Shown: positions 33,485-42,433 of the stretch, piece after piece
Layout of the letters: every line of letters begins with the position of its first letter
How positions within the stretch are numbered: position 1 is the first letter of the stretch
Program-made: the position numbers and the translations under genes
Notes under the pieces: generated by a model
Databases searched by the model: none
What the model saw: the letters and a program-made list of their open reading frames with translations, nothing else
Told to the model about the DNA's origin: nothing
DNA from: an uncultured Planktomarina sp.
Lineage (GTDB): Bacteria; Pseudomonadota; Alphaproteobacteria; Rhodobacterales; Rhodobacteraceae
Assembly: GCA_913047725.1 (NCBI GenBank)
Contig: CAJWTH010000006.1
Location: 1-43,539 of the forward strand
DNA: 43,539 nt
Direction of reading: 5' to 3'

Positions 33485-35617
33485 ATGACAAAGAAAAAGA
33501 CAGAGCAGCGGCAGCGTCTAACTGCAGACAAGCGGAAGCAGTCTTCCAAGAAATTGCGTAAAAATAAATCCGCTACCAGTCACGAATCGAACAAAAAGTC
33601 TTTTAATTTTTTTGCTTTTGTTTGGTATGTATTTCTTCTTCCTATCAGACTATTTTGGGCCATAACCTGGCGATTAAGTTTGGTAACTAGCTTATTGATA
33701 GCTTTGGGCGTATCTTATTTTGCCGTAGGGCTTCCAAAGTTCACTGATCTTATAGATGGCAGAGCCAAAGGTTCAGTCACTCTGCTCGACCGCCATGGCA
33801 AAGTTTTTGCCTGGCGTGGCGATCAATTTGGCGGGATAGTAACCGCTGAAAGCGTTTCTCCCTTTTTAAAAGCTGCAATCATAGCAACAGAAGATAAACG
33901 CTTCTACCGTCATTTTGGGATAAGCCCCCGCGGTGTTGGTTCTGCCATAAGGATCAATATACGTTCTGGCCGTGGTCCACTGTCTGGAAATGGTGGCTCT
34001 ACCATTACGCAGCAAACCGCTAAGTTAATATGCCTTGGACAGCCCTATAGCATTAAGGTTTGGAAGTCTGAGAGAGAGTATGAGCGATCATGCAGGCGCA
34101 CAACACTTTGGCGAAAGGTCAAAGAAGCTACTTTTGCAATTGCAATGGAGGCAAGATATTCTAAAGACGAAATTCTAACTATTTATCTCAATCGTGCATT
34201 TCTAGGCGCTGGTGCTCGTGGATTTGAAGCTGCAGCCCAACGCTATTTTGGGAAATCTGCGACGCAAGTAAACCCAGCAGAAGCTGCAATGTTAGCCGGA
34301 TTGCTGAAGGCACCCTCCAAGCTTGCACCTACCGATAATTTAAGTGGCGCGCGCGCGCGCGCAGAAATTGTAATTCAATTAATGAGCCAGCAAAATTACC
34401 TAACCAAAGCGGAAGCAAATTTTGCTATTTTGACACCAGCTTCACTGAGCCCTGCGGCGACGGCAAGGGCTGGTGGGTACTTTGCAGATTGGGTGATGGC
34501 TTCTGGTCCTATTTTTTTTACTCGAGAAACTACAGAAGATGTAATAATTCAAACAACCTTTGATCAAGACATTCAAAAAGCCACGGAGGCGGCTGTTCGA
34601 AGAACGTTTGAAAGCAAAATAGACGATGAATCAAAAGCACAGGTGGCGGTCGTTGTGATGAGTGCTGATGGCGCTGTACGCGCCATGATAGGAGGGCGAA
34701 ACACCAAAATAACCGGCGCTTTTAACCGAGCAACTCAAGCAAAGAGACAAACTGGTTCAGCATTCAAGCCCTTTGTTTACGCCACAGCGCTCGATCTTGG
34801 TTACACCCCTTTTGATATCGTACGTGATGAGCCAGTAACCTATAATATACCGGGATCTGGTGAGTGGTCACCAGGAAATTACAATGATGGGTTTTCTGGT
34901 GACGTTACATTTACTTATGCTTTAGCAGAGTCTCTAAATATACCTGCTATTAAAATTTCAGAACATGTCGGTCGTGACTTGGTCAGGAAAACTGCATACG
35001 ATTTTGGTATTACTAGTGAATTAGCAATTGGACCTGCATTAGCGCTAGGTGCCTCTGAAAGTACCCTAATAGAAATGACAGGTGCGTACGCAGGTATTTT
35101 AAATGGTGGCTCATCAGTATTACCATATGGTCTAGAACAACTAAGCCTGCTGGGAGAGACAACACCCCTAATTGGCCGAACTGGTGGGATTGGCGAACGA
35201 GTGATAAGCAACGAAGCAGCGAAGGCATTGACCTTTATGATGCACCAAGTTGTTCAAACCGGAACTGGCCAAAGAGCGAAAATACAAAATATTGAAGTCG
35301 CTGGAAAAACTGGAACAACCCAATCTTTCCGAGATGCCTGGTTCATAGGGTTTACGGCAGACTTTGTTGTTGGTGTTTGGATAGGAAACGATGACAATAC
35401 ACCCCTAAAAGGGGTAACTGGTGGGACGATCCCAGCCGAGATTTGGTATGAAACTATGGATGTTATCGTAAATCAGTCGCAGCCAGGGCCTTTACCCATG
35501 ATGCGTGAGAAACCAAAAACCATAAATTCATTAGAAGTAGTAAAGAAAAAACAAAATTCATTGATGGAAAATAGAATACTTGGCGCAATTTGGGATGCGT
35601 TAATGGGTAAGGATTAA
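33485..35617 (+). CDS. Class A penicillin-binding protein (PBP1A-type transglycosylase/transpeptidase)
   Basis: 710 residues. A basic cytoplasmic tail (KKKTEQRQRLTADKRKQSSK) precedes one membrane segment around residues 40-80. The glycosyltransferase (GT51) domain has AIIATEDKRFYRHFG and GGSTITQQTAK, and later EILTIYLNRAFLG and AAQRYFGK. The transpeptidase domain has TGSAFKPF (SxxK), AESLNIPA (SxN) and VAGKTGTTQ (KTGT). It polymerises and cross-links peptidoglycan at the inner membrane. An insert with paired Cys (KLICLGQPY ... RSCRR) lies in the GT domain. A (GC)7 run at 34347-34360 lies in the coding sequence (GARARAE). Its 3' end overlaps mlaC by 4 bp. Confidence 0.94.
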   Translation: MTKKKTEQRQRLTADKRKQSSKKLRKNKSATSHESNKKSFNFFAFVWYVFLLPIRLFWAITWRLSLVTSLLIALGVSYFAVGLPKFTDLIDGRAKGSVTLLDRHGKVFAWRGDQFGGIVTAESVSPFLKAAIIATEDKRFYRHFGISPRGVGSAIRINIRSGRGPLSGNGGSTITQQTAKLICLGQPYSIKVWKSEREYERSCRRTTLWRKVKEATFAIAMEARYSKDEILTIYLNRAFLGAGARGFEAAAQRYFGKSATQVNPAEAAMLAGLLKAPSKLAPTDNLSGARARAEIVIQLMSQQNYLTKAEANFAILTPASLSPAATARAGGYFADWVMASGPIFFTRETTEDVIIQTTFDQDIQKATEAAVRRTFESKIDDESKAQVAVVVMSADGAVRAMIGGRNTKITGAFNRATQAKRQTGSAFKPFVYATALDLGYTPFDIVRDEPVTYNIPGSGEWSPGNYNDGFSGDVTFTYALAESLNIPAIKISEHVGRDLVRKTAYDFGITSELAIGPALALGASESTLIEMTGAYAGILNGGSSVLPYGLEQLSLLGETTPLIGRTGGIGERVISNEAAKALTFMMHQVVQTGTGQRAKIQNIEVAGKTGTTQSFRDAWFIGFTADFVVGVWIGNDDNTPLKGVTGGTIPAEIWYETMDVIVNQSQPGPLPMMREKPKTINSLEVVKKKQNSLMENRILGAIWDALMGKD

Positions 35618-36210
35618 CCTAATTCTTCAATGTTTTTACTAAGGAGGCCTATGTCACCCTGCGAATTATCCAACAAGGCACCTATTTCAACCCGTTCAGA
35701 GGCTAGAAGACTAATGCCTTCTAGTATAATATCAAAAAAGCGCGGTTCGCCTGAGCGATCCGACACCCTAAAATTTACATCAATATTTGACGAGCCGTCA
35801 ACTATGATGCTTGCACCAACCTCAAAAAATTTACCTCGGTCTTGAGTATCTTTTAAAATGATTTGACTGCCAGAAAAATTAAGAAACTGTTTGCTATATT
35901 TACGAGCGAAGTAACGTTGAAAGGCCTTTTTAAAAGTTCTCAATTCAGATTCACTGGCGCTTCTCGCACGTGGGCCTAGCGTTGACCTCGAAATGACATT
36001 CATATCCGCATACTTAACAACAATGCGTTCAAATGTACTTGTCAACTCTGTCTCAGTTTTCACGGAGTTTAACATTAACGAAATTTCACCAATAAGGCTT
36101 TCAACCAACTTGATAGCCCTCCCCTTGGATATTGCCAAGGCTGGCCCAGCAACAAGAGTGGCTATAAGCCCAGACACAAAAAGTCGGCGAAAATTGAAAT
36201 GATCATTCAT
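35614..36210 (-). CDS. mlaC: MlaC family periplasmic phospholipid-binding protein
   Basis: 198 residues. A signal peptide (NFRRLFVSGLIATLVAGPALA) is followed by the Tgt2/MlaC domain: IVVKYADMNVISRSTLGPRAR, TFKKAFQRYFARKYSKQF, and the C-terminal RFFDIILEGISLLASERVEIGALL. It shuttles phospholipids between the outer-membrane MlaA and the inner-membrane MlaFED complex. It lies immediately downstream of mlaA with a 4-bp overlap; the Mla ABC subunits are not in the window. It is convergent with the PBP gene. Confidence 0.92.
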   Translation of the reverse strand: MNDHFNFRRLFVSGLIATLVAGPALAISKGRAIKLVESLIGEISLMLNSVKTETELTSTFERIVVKYADMNVISRSTLGPRARSASESELRTFKKAFQRYFARKYSKQFLNFSGSQIILKDTQDRGKFFEVGASIIVDGSSNIDVNFRVSDRSGEPRFFDIILEGISLLASERVEIGALLDNSQGDIGLLSKNIEELG

Positions 36211-36941
36211 TCAGAATATGGATCGATGTAAACTTCATTAGCCTCATCTTTTAATTGAAATCGCCGTCGCTGCAAATAAATTAATTTATTTTGGGCGTAA
36301 CTATCAGCGCTTTCATAAAGCACCGCATCAATCTGGTCGCCATAAATCTGTCTGGCCTGCAACAGAGCACCCACACCAGCCACCGAACGATAGGTAGTTA
36401 CCGGTTCTTTCAGAACATAACTTGATGGATCAAGAAGGGTCATATCGACAAATCGTCCTACACCATCTCTGAAGTTAGAAGCCCCAAATAGTGGCAGTTC
36501 GATGTAGGCACCTTCATTAAAACCCCAACGATGCAGGGTCTGCCCAAAGTCAGAACTATTTTCATATAAACCAATTCTGTTGGCTGGATCAAAAATTCCT
36601 AACAGACCGATAGAACTGTTTACTATAAAACGAGATAAATTTTGTCCTGCAGCTTTAAGGTCAAATTGCAAAATATTATTCACTACTTTTCCTGGCAAAC
36701 TTAAATTACCAGAAAAATTACTTAAGCTATTTTCAAGTGGGTCAGGAACTAAAGCACTATACCCTACGGATGTTGGCGAGATAAAATTACTATCAACGAA
36801 CTTATTCAATTCATGAGTTTTTCGGTTTACGAGTTCTAGCGGATCATTGTCGAGGGCGTTAGGAGCTTGGCTGCAAGCGGTAACGAGCATGACCACTCCT
36901 AAAAGAGTAAATATTGAAATTTGGCTATTTTTAAAACCCAT
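36207..36941 (-). CDS. mlaA: MlaA/VacJ family outer-membrane lipoprotein
   Basis: 244 residues. The signal peptide ends in a lipobox LVTACS, so it is a lipoprotein. The VacJ domain is clear: DPLELVNRKTHELNKFVDSNF, LPGKVVNNILQFDLKAA, RFIVNSSIGLLGIFDPANR, DFGQTLHRWGFNEGAYIELPLFG and the C-terminal DPSSYV. It extracts mislocalised phospholipid from the outer leaflet of the outer membrane and passes it to MlaC, its neighbour. The start is at 36941, with its promoter in the 229-bp divergent gap towards ridA. Confidence 0.94.
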   Translation of the reverse strand: MGFKNSQISIFTLLGVVMLVTACSQAPNALDNDPLELVNRKTHELNKFVDSNFISPTSVGYSALVPDPLENSLSNFSGNLSLPGKVVNNILQFDLKAAGQNLSRFIVNSSIGLLGIFDPANRIGLYENSSDFGQTLHRWGFNEGAYIELPLFGASNFRDGVGRFVDMTLLDPSSYVLKEPVTTYRSVAGVGALLQARQIYGDQIDAVLYESADSYAQNKLIYLQRRRFQLKDEANEVYIDPYSE

Positions 36942-37170
36942 TGGTCACCTTAATGTAATATTTCAAAATAATTTCCAACGTGAAATTTTGAAAATAAAGC
37001 TAAAACCTTCTAAAAATACGGCTTACTTACTTACCACTGCCCAAACATGCCTAGTTAAATCGTATTAAAATGTAGTATTCTGATGCGCAATCAATTAAAT
37101 TAAGTTTTCTCTTTTAACGAAACCAAATAACGCATATCGCTTAAAAATAATAAATCTGGGAGCTAAGGTC

Positions 37171-37635
37171 ATGACTAACAAAATCGAAATAACACTTGCC
37201 AAATTGGGTATTAAATTACCAGATGCTCCAGCACCAGCAGCTAACTACGTACCATTCGTACATGTGGGTGATTTGGTATACGTTTCTGGCCAAGTTAGCC
37301 AAGATACAAAAGGTTTTATCGTTGGAAAATTAGGTGAGACTATGTCAACCGAAGAAGGTGCCGCTGCGGCAAGAACATGCGCAATGGCTTTGTTGGCGCA
37401 AGTAAAAGCCGCTTGTAATGGAGACCTCAGTCGTCTGGTGCGCGTAGTTAAACTCTCAGGTTTCGTTAACTCAACCCAAGACTTTACCGAGCAGCCAAAA
37501 GTAATAAATGGCGCCTCAGATTTTCTTGCGCAAGCTCTTGGTGAAGCCGGCAAACACGCACGTGCTGCTGTATCTGCTCCCTCACTTCCAATGGGCGTAG
37601 CCGTAGAAATCGAAGGAATATTCCAAGTCAAATGA
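37171..37635 (+). CDS. RidA (YjgF/YER057c/UK114) family protein
   Basis: 154 residues, longer than classic RidA (about 128), which fits the subgroup with an N-terminal extension (IEITLAKLGIKLPDAPAPAAN). YVPFVHVGDLVYVSGQVSQD is the family start, and the C-terminal ARAAVSAPSLPMGVAVEIEG keeps the Arg of the active-site loop. RidA proteins hydrolyse reactive enamine/imine intermediates, although several subgroups lack a known activity. A GGGAG ribosome site stands 8 nt before the ATG. Its stop overlaps the GDPD start (ATGA). Confidence 0.9.
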   Translation: MTNKIEITLAKLGIKLPDAPAPAANYVPFVHVGDLVYVSGQVSQDTKGFIVGKLGETMSTEEGAAAARTCAMALLAQVKAACNGDLSRLVRVVKLSGFVNSTQDFTEQPKVINGASDFLAQALGEAGKHARAAVSAPSLPMGVAVEIEGIFQVK

Positions 37636-38387
37636 TCGAATTGCCTTTGAGTTTTCTGACCCGTCCAATTGCGCATCGGGGATTACACGACGTCCAGAAC
37701 GGGCAGCCTGAAAACTCATCTGCCGCAATTGCTGCTGCTATATCTGGTGGTTATGGAATTGAAATTGATGTCCAGCTCTCCAAAGATGGCAATGCCATGG
37801 TCTTCCATGATTATCATCTGAACAGAGTTACGAGCCAAAATGGAGCAATTGCGCAAAAAAATTCAGAATGGCTCTCGAAGGTAACCTTATTGGGTGGGAC
37901 AGATACCATAGCAACTCTAGATCAAACCTTGGCCCAAATTTCTGGGAAAGTGCCACTTTTAATTGAAATGAAAGATCAAGATGGAAACCTAGGAAGTAAC
38001 GTTGGTAAACTTGAGTTGAAAGTCGCTCAGGCATTGAAAACCTATGTTGGTGATGTTGCTGTTATGTCATTTAATCCCAATTCCGTAGCAGCCTTTGCTG
38101 AAAGCAATCTCAATATTCCCATTGGTTTAGTAACTGACCGATTTGAAGCAGCGGACTGGCCAACCATACCACACTCAACCCGGTTACATTTACGTGGTAT
38201 GAACGACTTAGATAGAATTGGTGCTAGCTTCATTTCACACAACCATAAATATTTGTCTGATTTACAAAATTTTGTCCCTCAACTTCTTGGCCTGCCAATT
38301 CTTTGTTGGACGATACAATCGGCAAAATCCGAAAAAAAAGCACGAGAAATTGCAACCAATATAACCTTTGAAGGTTATTTGGCATGA
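37632..38387 (+). CDS. Glycerophosphodiester phosphodiesterase (GDPD family)
   Basis: 251 residues. The TIM-barrel GDPD motifs are present in order: PIAHRGLHD, QPENSSAAIAAA, YGIEIDVQLSKDGNAMVFHD, with the Glu, Asp and His residues that bind the metal and perform catalysis, and LLIEMKDQDG. It hydrolyses glycerophosphodiesters to glycerol-3-phosphate and an alcohol. Without a signal peptide it is probably cytoplasmic, UgpQ-like. It is coupled by ATGA to the RidA gene. An odd C-terminal part (KYLSDLQNFVPQLLGLPIL, CWTIQS) is usual for bacterial members. Confidence 0.92.
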   Translation: MIELPLSFLTRPIAHRGLHDVQNGQPENSSAAIAAAISGGYGIEIDVQLSKDGNAMVFHDYHLNRVTSQNGAIAQKNSEWLSKVTLLGGTDTIATLDQTLAQISGKVPLLIEMKDQDGNLGSNVGKLELKVAQALKTYVGDVAVMSFNPNSVAAFAESNLNIPIGLVTDRFEAADWPTIPHSTRLHLRGMNDLDRIGASFISHNHKYLSDLQNFVPQLLGLPILCWTIQSAKSEKKAREIATNITFEGYLA

Positions 38388-38438
38388 AGTTTCTGCATCA
38401 CCCAGTGCAGCTAGTACCTGCTATTTGTAGAGGTTGAC

Positions 38439-39626
38439 GTGAATAGAGATAAACAATGCGAAATTAATGTATTAACGAATTTGTCTCAAGTCACTGAACA
38501 AGAGTGGGATGATTGTGCTTGCCCTGAGGCCAAGGACGGCCACCCAATTGACCCGTTTACGACATACCGTTTCTTGAAGGCTTTAGAAGACAGTAATTCA
38601 GTGGGACATGGTACCGGTTGGATACCACATTATTTACAGGCAAAATTAGCAGATGAGACAATTGGGATATCCCCACTCTATGTAAAGACCCACAGCCAAG
38701 GTGAGTATATTTTTGATCATAATTTTGCTAATGCTTATGCAAATTCAGGTGGTGATTATTACCCGAAACTACAGATAGCTGTACCACACACACCCGCCAC
38801 AGGCCGGCGACTGTTAGTGAAAGACACCCACGCAACCACAGCAAAATCAGCTCTAGTTCAAGGAGCCGTGCAGCTAGCATTACAGAATAAAATGTCATCA
38901 CTGCACATCACATTTTGTAGTAAAGGTGAGCTGGAAACAGGTGCACAAATGGGCTTACATAAGCGCCAAACGCAACAATTTCATTGGTTCAACTCAAACT
39001 ACAAGAGTTTTGAAGATTTTCTAGAAAACCTTAGCAGCCGTAAACGCAAAAACATCCGCAAAGAAAGGTTACAGGCCCATAATTTTGGAGGTACAATTGA
39101 AGTTCTAACTGGGGATGACATTCAACCAAAGCATTGGGATGCGTTTTGGACATTTTACCAAGATACTGGCGCTCGAAAGTGGGGCACACCATATTTAACA
39201 CGACAATTCTTTGAAGAAGCTCAAAATAATTTGCGCGACGATATATTATTAGTGATGGCCCATATCGACGGAGTTTACGTAGCAGGTGCCCTAAATTTTA
39301 TTGGGCGAAATACACTGTACGGCCGCTACTGGGGTAGCACCAAAGGCTTTCCCTTTTTACATTTTGAGTTATGTTACTATCAGGCAATCGATTTCGCGAT
39401 TGCAAAACGATTAGATAGTGTTGAGGCTGGAGCTCAGGGATCTCACAAGCTTGCCCGTGGATACCTGCCTGTTGCAACATATTCACTACATTGGTTTGCA
39501 GACCAAGGTTTTTCAGACGCCGTCGCAAAGTATTTAGAGGCAGAAGGTAAAGCGGTAAACGAAGAAATTAATGTACTAACCACTTATGGGCCATTCAAAA
39601 AAATAGAAGTTGAGGAACAACAATGA
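38439..39626 (+). CDS. COG3146/DUF482 family protein, FemAB/GNAT-like
   Basis: 395 residues starting with GTG at 38439, preceded by AGAGG 5 nt upstream. The family is sometimes labelled peptidoglycan biosynthesis/recognition protein. Segments: [21 protein letters not shown] at the N-terminus, [15 protein letters not shown] in the middle, [17 protein letters not shown], and [21 protein letters not shown] followed by [16 protein letters not shown]. The fold is of the acyltransferase (FemX-like) class. Its exact reaction is not known. The stop overlaps the pterin dehydratase start (ATGA). Confidence 0.85.
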   Translation: MNRDKQCEINVLTNLSQVTEQEWDDCACPEAKDGHPIDPFTTYRFLKALEDSNSVGHGTGWIPHYLQAKLADETIGISPLYVKTHSQGEYIFDHNFANAYANSGGDYYPKLQIAVPHTPATGRRLLVKDTHATTAKSALVQGAVQLALQNKMSSLHITFCSKGELETGAQMGLHKRQTQQFHWFNSNYKSFEDFLENLSSRKRKNIRKERLQAHNFGGTIEVLTGDDIQPKHWDAFWTFYQDTGARKWGTPYLTRQFFEEAQNNLRDDILLVMAHIDGVYVAGALNFIGRNTLYGRYWGSTKGFPFLHFELCYYQAIDFAIAKRLDSVEAGAQGSHKLARGYLPVATYSLHWFADQGFSDAVAKYLEAEGKAVNEEINVLTTYGPFKKIEVEEQQ

Positions 39627-39910
39627 CAGATGCACTTTCCGACCGCACCCAACTACAAGAACTATTCAAGACAGATTGGTCACTTCTCGACAATAGGGAT
39701 GCGATATCAAAGGAATTTAAATTCGAGTCATTTCACCAAGCTTGGGGCTGGATGACCCAGGTCGCAATTTGTGCCGAAAAACTTGATCACCATCCAGAAT
39801 GGTCAAATACCTACAACCGGGTACAGGTAGTTTTGACGACACACTCATGCGATGGCTTGTCTGGTCTCGATATCAAATTAGCCAAATTCATGGATAAGGC
39901 AGCAAGCTAA
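39623..39910 (+). CDS. Pterin-4a-carbinolamine dehydratase family protein
   Basis: 95 residues, matching the PCD/DCoH family. The active-site motif [18 protein letters not shown] contains the paired His and Trp, and a second His is in [13 protein letters not shown]. The family dehydrates 4a-hydroxytetrahydrobiopterin after aromatic amino acid hydroxylation; many bacteria lacking those hydroxylases keep the protein for another pterin role. It is coupled to the DUF482 gene (ATGA) and convergent with the peroxiredoxin gene. Confidence 0.92.
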   Translation: MTDALSDRTQLQELFKTDWSLLDNRDAISKEFKFESFHQAWGWMTQVAICAEKLDHHPEWSNTYNRVQVVLTTHSCDGLSGLDIKLAKFMDKAAS

Positions 39911-39911
39911 A

Positions 39912-40403
39912 TTAAGTCATGGTCTCTAACATTGTTTCGCCAGTAGTGCGGTCGCAGGCACGAGTTGATGTCTCTTCATTAAATATCTGAACTACTCCAT
40001 CTACCACTAACATTGCGTATCGCGATGAACGGCCATAAAATCCAACAAGTGGTACATCAAAATTCATACCAATAGCAGTTGTAAACTCGCTGGACGGATC
40101 AGCCCACATTGATATCCCAGCCAAATCTGCTCCTGTTACTTTAGACCATTCTTTTAATACGTGCACATCATTCACAGATATACAAATAATCTCATCTACT
40201 CCCTTTGATATTAATTTATCATGAGTTCGAATAAAGGACGGTACGTGTGCAGTTGAGCAAGTTGACGTAAAAGCACCAGGAAGGCCAAATATAATAACTT
40301 TCCGATTAGTCGTAAGTTCCTCCACTGTTATCTGTTCTGGCCCCGCATCACCCATACGCACCAATGTTGAAGCAGGTAGCCGGTTACCAACTATTACTGG
40401 CAT
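39912..40403 (-). CDS. Peroxiredoxin (Prx5 family)
   Basis: 163 residues from the ATG at 40403, which is preceded by an AAGGAAGGA purine block; an in-frame TTG at 40427 has no such site. The peroxidatic Cys lies in GLPGAFTSTCSTAHVPSF, the standard Prx5 active site, and a further Cys near the C-terminus (STRACDRTTG) could serve as the resolving one. It reduces hydrogen peroxide and organic peroxides. It is divergent from the flavoprotein gene at 40481, but no direct reductase partnership is known for that gene. Confidence 0.93.
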   Translation of the reverse strand: MPVIVGNRLPASTLVRMGDAGPEQITVEELTTNRKVIIFGLPGAFTSTCSTAHVPSFIRTHDKLISKGVDEIICISVNDVHVLKEWSKVTGADLAGISMWADPSSEFTTAIGMNFDVPLVGFYGRSSRYAMLVVDGVVQIFNEETSTRACDRTTGETMLETMT

Positions 40404-40480
40404 GTCTTCGTCCTTCCTTGATTGCAAATTCTTTATCTATGAATATAGAATTAAAAAGAAAATACCATGAGGCTTAAGTA

Positions 40481-41686
40481 ATGTCTGGAATTATAATTAT
40501 TGGTGCAGGACAGGCAGGATCATCCTTAGCTATCAAATTAAAGACATTAGGTTATGAGGGTATGGTGACTCTAATTGGGGATGAGCCGGTCGCACCTTAT
40601 CAGCGGCCACCTCTTTCAAAGAAGTATCTGCTTGGTGAAATGACATTAGATCGACTGTATTTACGGCCACCAGAATTCTACGTCAAGCAAGGAATAGACC
40701 TTAGGATAAACACCGCCGTCGACGCCATTAATATTGCAGAAAAAACAATTCAAATTGGCGACGAAATTTTAGGTTATGAACAATTAGCACTCACCACAGG
40801 ATCAAAACCTCGCCTTTTGCCCTCTAGGATTGGCGGCAAGCTAAATGGCATTTTTTCCGTCCGCAGCTTAGCCGATGTCAACGCGATGCAATCAGCATTT
40901 GACAAAGGTGGGCACGTTTTAATTATTGGTGGTGGATACATCGGTCTTGAGGCGGCAGCTGTTGCTGCAGCAAAAGGTTTGAAAGTCACACTGATTGAGA
41001 TGGCCAAGCGTATCCTACAGCGCGTTGCATGCGCAGAAACGTCCAACTATTTTAGAGATTTACATCAAAATCGTGGTGTCAAAATACTTGAAGGTGTTGG
41101 GCTGGATAACCTAACAGGCGATGGTCATGTAAACGGCGCAATTTTAAGTAATGGGACCACTCTCAATATTGATTTCGCAATTGTCGGTGTAGGAATTTTG
41201 CCAGAAACATCCCTAGCAGAAGCAGCAGGGCTTATTCAAAATAATGGGATTGAAACTGATAGCTGGGGTCGAACGTCAGCTCCAGACATTTGGGCAGCTG
41301 GCGATTGTGCCAGTTTTCCATTTCAAGGAGACCGCATAAGGCTTGAGAGCGTGCCCAATGCCATTGATCAAGCCGAAGTTGTGGCATGTAATATGCTGGG
41401 TTCAAAACAAGATTATATTGCAACCCCGTGGTTTTGGTCTGACCAATACGAGGTTAAATTGCAAATTGCAGGCATGAATGCAGGTTACACAAATGTTGTA
41501 GTAAGAGACAATGGTAGCGCCCGGTCTCACTGGTACTACAAATCAGAAAAATTATTAGCAGTGGACGCCATGAATGACCCGCGAGCTTATATGGTAGCTA
41601 AACGATTAATCGAAGCAGGCGAGACTGCAGACCCAAAAATCATTGCTAACCCTCAAAGCGTTCTAAAAGAACTATTACAAAAGTGA
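40481..41686 (+). CDS. FAD/NAD(P)-dependent ferredoxin reductase-like oxidoreductase
   Basis: 401 residues. FAD site IIIIGAGQAGSSLAI, then EPVAPYQRPPLSKKYLLGE typical of putidaredoxin/rhodocoxin-type reductases, NAD(P) site VLIIGGGYIGLEAAAVA, and the second FAD contact IWAAGDCASF. A C-terminal reductase domain (TPWFWSDQYEVKLQIAG) ends the protein. It passes electrons from NAD(P)H to a [2Fe-2S] ferredoxin that normally serves a P450 or oxygenase; no such partner lies nearby. It is coupled to rsmD by a GTGA overlap. Confidence 0.9.
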   Translation: MSGIIIIGAGQAGSSLAIKLKTLGYEGMVTLIGDEPVAPYQRPPLSKKYLLGEMTLDRLYLRPPEFYVKQGIDLRINTAVDAINIAEKTIQIGDEILGYEQLALTTGSKPRLLPSRIGGKLNGIFSVRSLADVNAMQSAFDKGGHVLIIGGGYIGLEAAAVAAAKGLKVTLIEMAKRILQRVACAETSNYFRDLHQNRGVKILEGVGLDNLTGDGHVNGAILSNGTTLNIDFAIVGVGILPETSLAEAAGLIQNNGIETDSWGRTSAPDIWAAGDCASFPFQGDRIRLESVPNAIDQAEVVACNMLGSKQDYIATPWFWSDQYEVKLQIAGMNAGYTNVVVRDNGSARSHWYYKSEKLLAVDAMNDPRAYMVAKRLIEAGETADPKIIANPQSVLKELLQK

Positions 41687-42225
41687 GAATAGTTGCAGGA
41701 CAAAACCGCGGACTGAGGCTTACAAGTTTGGGCAGTGGAGGTTCTGGTGCACATTTACGTCCAACCACTGACAGGGTGCGTGAAAGCCTGTTTAATATAC
41801 TACAAAATCGTTTAGATTTTGAAGGCTTGTTTGTTCTTGACCTTTTTGCCGGCACCGGTGCCTTGGGGCTAGAGGCATTATCAAGAGGTGCAGAGTATGT
41901 CACATTTGTTGAAAAATCTCGCTTCAGCCAGGATATTATTAAAAAAAATATTGAGCTAATTGGGTGTTCCCAGCGCTGTAATTTACTTACCCAAGACGCA
42001 ACCAAGCTTAGCCCAGGCCGGCCATGTGATTTGGTTTTTTTGGATCCACCCTACGGCAAGGGCCTTGGAGAAATTGCCTTGAGCAGCGCTGTAAGCCAAG
42101 GCTGGGTTCTGCCAGGCACATTAATCGTATTTGAAGAATCCACAAGCTCAACCCCGAATGGTTTCCAAGTAGAAACCACTCGAAAATTTGGTGGCTCCAC
42201 CATCACACTGCTTACTGCAATTTGA
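41683..42225 (+). CDS. rsmD: 16S rRNA (guanine(966)-N(2))-methyltransferase RsmD
   Basis: 180 residues starting with GTG that overlaps the preceding stop. It begins MRIVAGQNRGLRL, followed by LRPTTDRVRESLFNIL, VLDLFAGTGALGLEALSRGA (SAM site) and the catalytic LVFLDPPYGKG. It methylates G966 of 16S rRNA during 30S assembly. The rsmD 3' end is followed by a 208-bp gap before the DEAD-box helicase gene. Confidence 0.95.
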   Translation: MRIVAGQNRGLRLTSLGSGGSGAHLRPTTDRVRESLFNILQNRLDFEGLFVLDLFAGTGALGLEALSRGAEYVTFVEKSRFSQDIIKKNIELIGCSQRCNLLTQDATKLSPGRPCDLVFLDPPYGKGLGEIALSSAVSQGWVLPGTLIVFEESTSSTPNGFQVETTRKFGGSTITLLTAI

Positions 42226-42367
42226 ATCCTTCAGGTCCTTTAGGATTGACTTCCTCTAAACCACCGCCTAGCGGAGGGAATGTCCGGTTGGCATTTTTGA
42301 ATGCTCTTGCATCACTTTGACCTGACCGAAACCAAGGTCCGTTCTTGGTAATGCGAGTTACAGTCAA
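42212..42367 (-). CDS. Possible small protein (51 aa), weakly supported
   Basis: On the minus strand a frame from a TTG at 42367 to a TAA at 42214-42212 gives a protein-like sequence of 51 residues beginning MTVTRITKNGPWFRSGQ and ending LEEVNPKGPEGFKLQ, with a Pro/Gly-rich middle (FPPLGGG). A G-rich stretch (GGGGGCGG) lies about 8-16 nt upstream. It overlaps the end of rsmD by 14 bp and the structured leader of the DEAD-box gene. No relative is known to me and there is no ATG. It competes with the leader-RNA interpretation of the same DNA, although both could be true on opposite strands. Confidence 0.3.
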   Translation of the reverse strand: MTVTRITKNGPWFRSGQSDARAFKNANRTFPPLGGGLEEVNPKGPEGFKLQ

Positions 42368-42420
42368 AGGGCAATTCCGCCCCCATGATCAAAGTGATCC
42401 GCCAGCTATGCGCAGAGGCG
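42311..42420 (+). promoter_or_regulatory. Structured 5' leader of the DEAD-box helicase gene
   Basis: A perfect 10-bp outer stem pairs ATCACTTTGA (42311-42320) with TCAAAGTGAT (42389-42398). Inside are two hairpins, ACCAAG (42331-42336) with CTTGGT (42344-42349) and GGGC (42369-42372) with GCCC (42379-42382), so the leader can form a three-way junction. The right arm of the outer stem can instead fold on itself as GATCA-AAG-TGATC (42387-42399), which is incompatible with the outer stem. A further stem, CGCC (42400-42403) with GGCG (42417-42420), stands just before the ribosome site AAGGGG (42422-42427). Pairings are read by eye. Confidence 0.55.
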
Positions 42421-42433
42421 CAAGGGGTTAATT

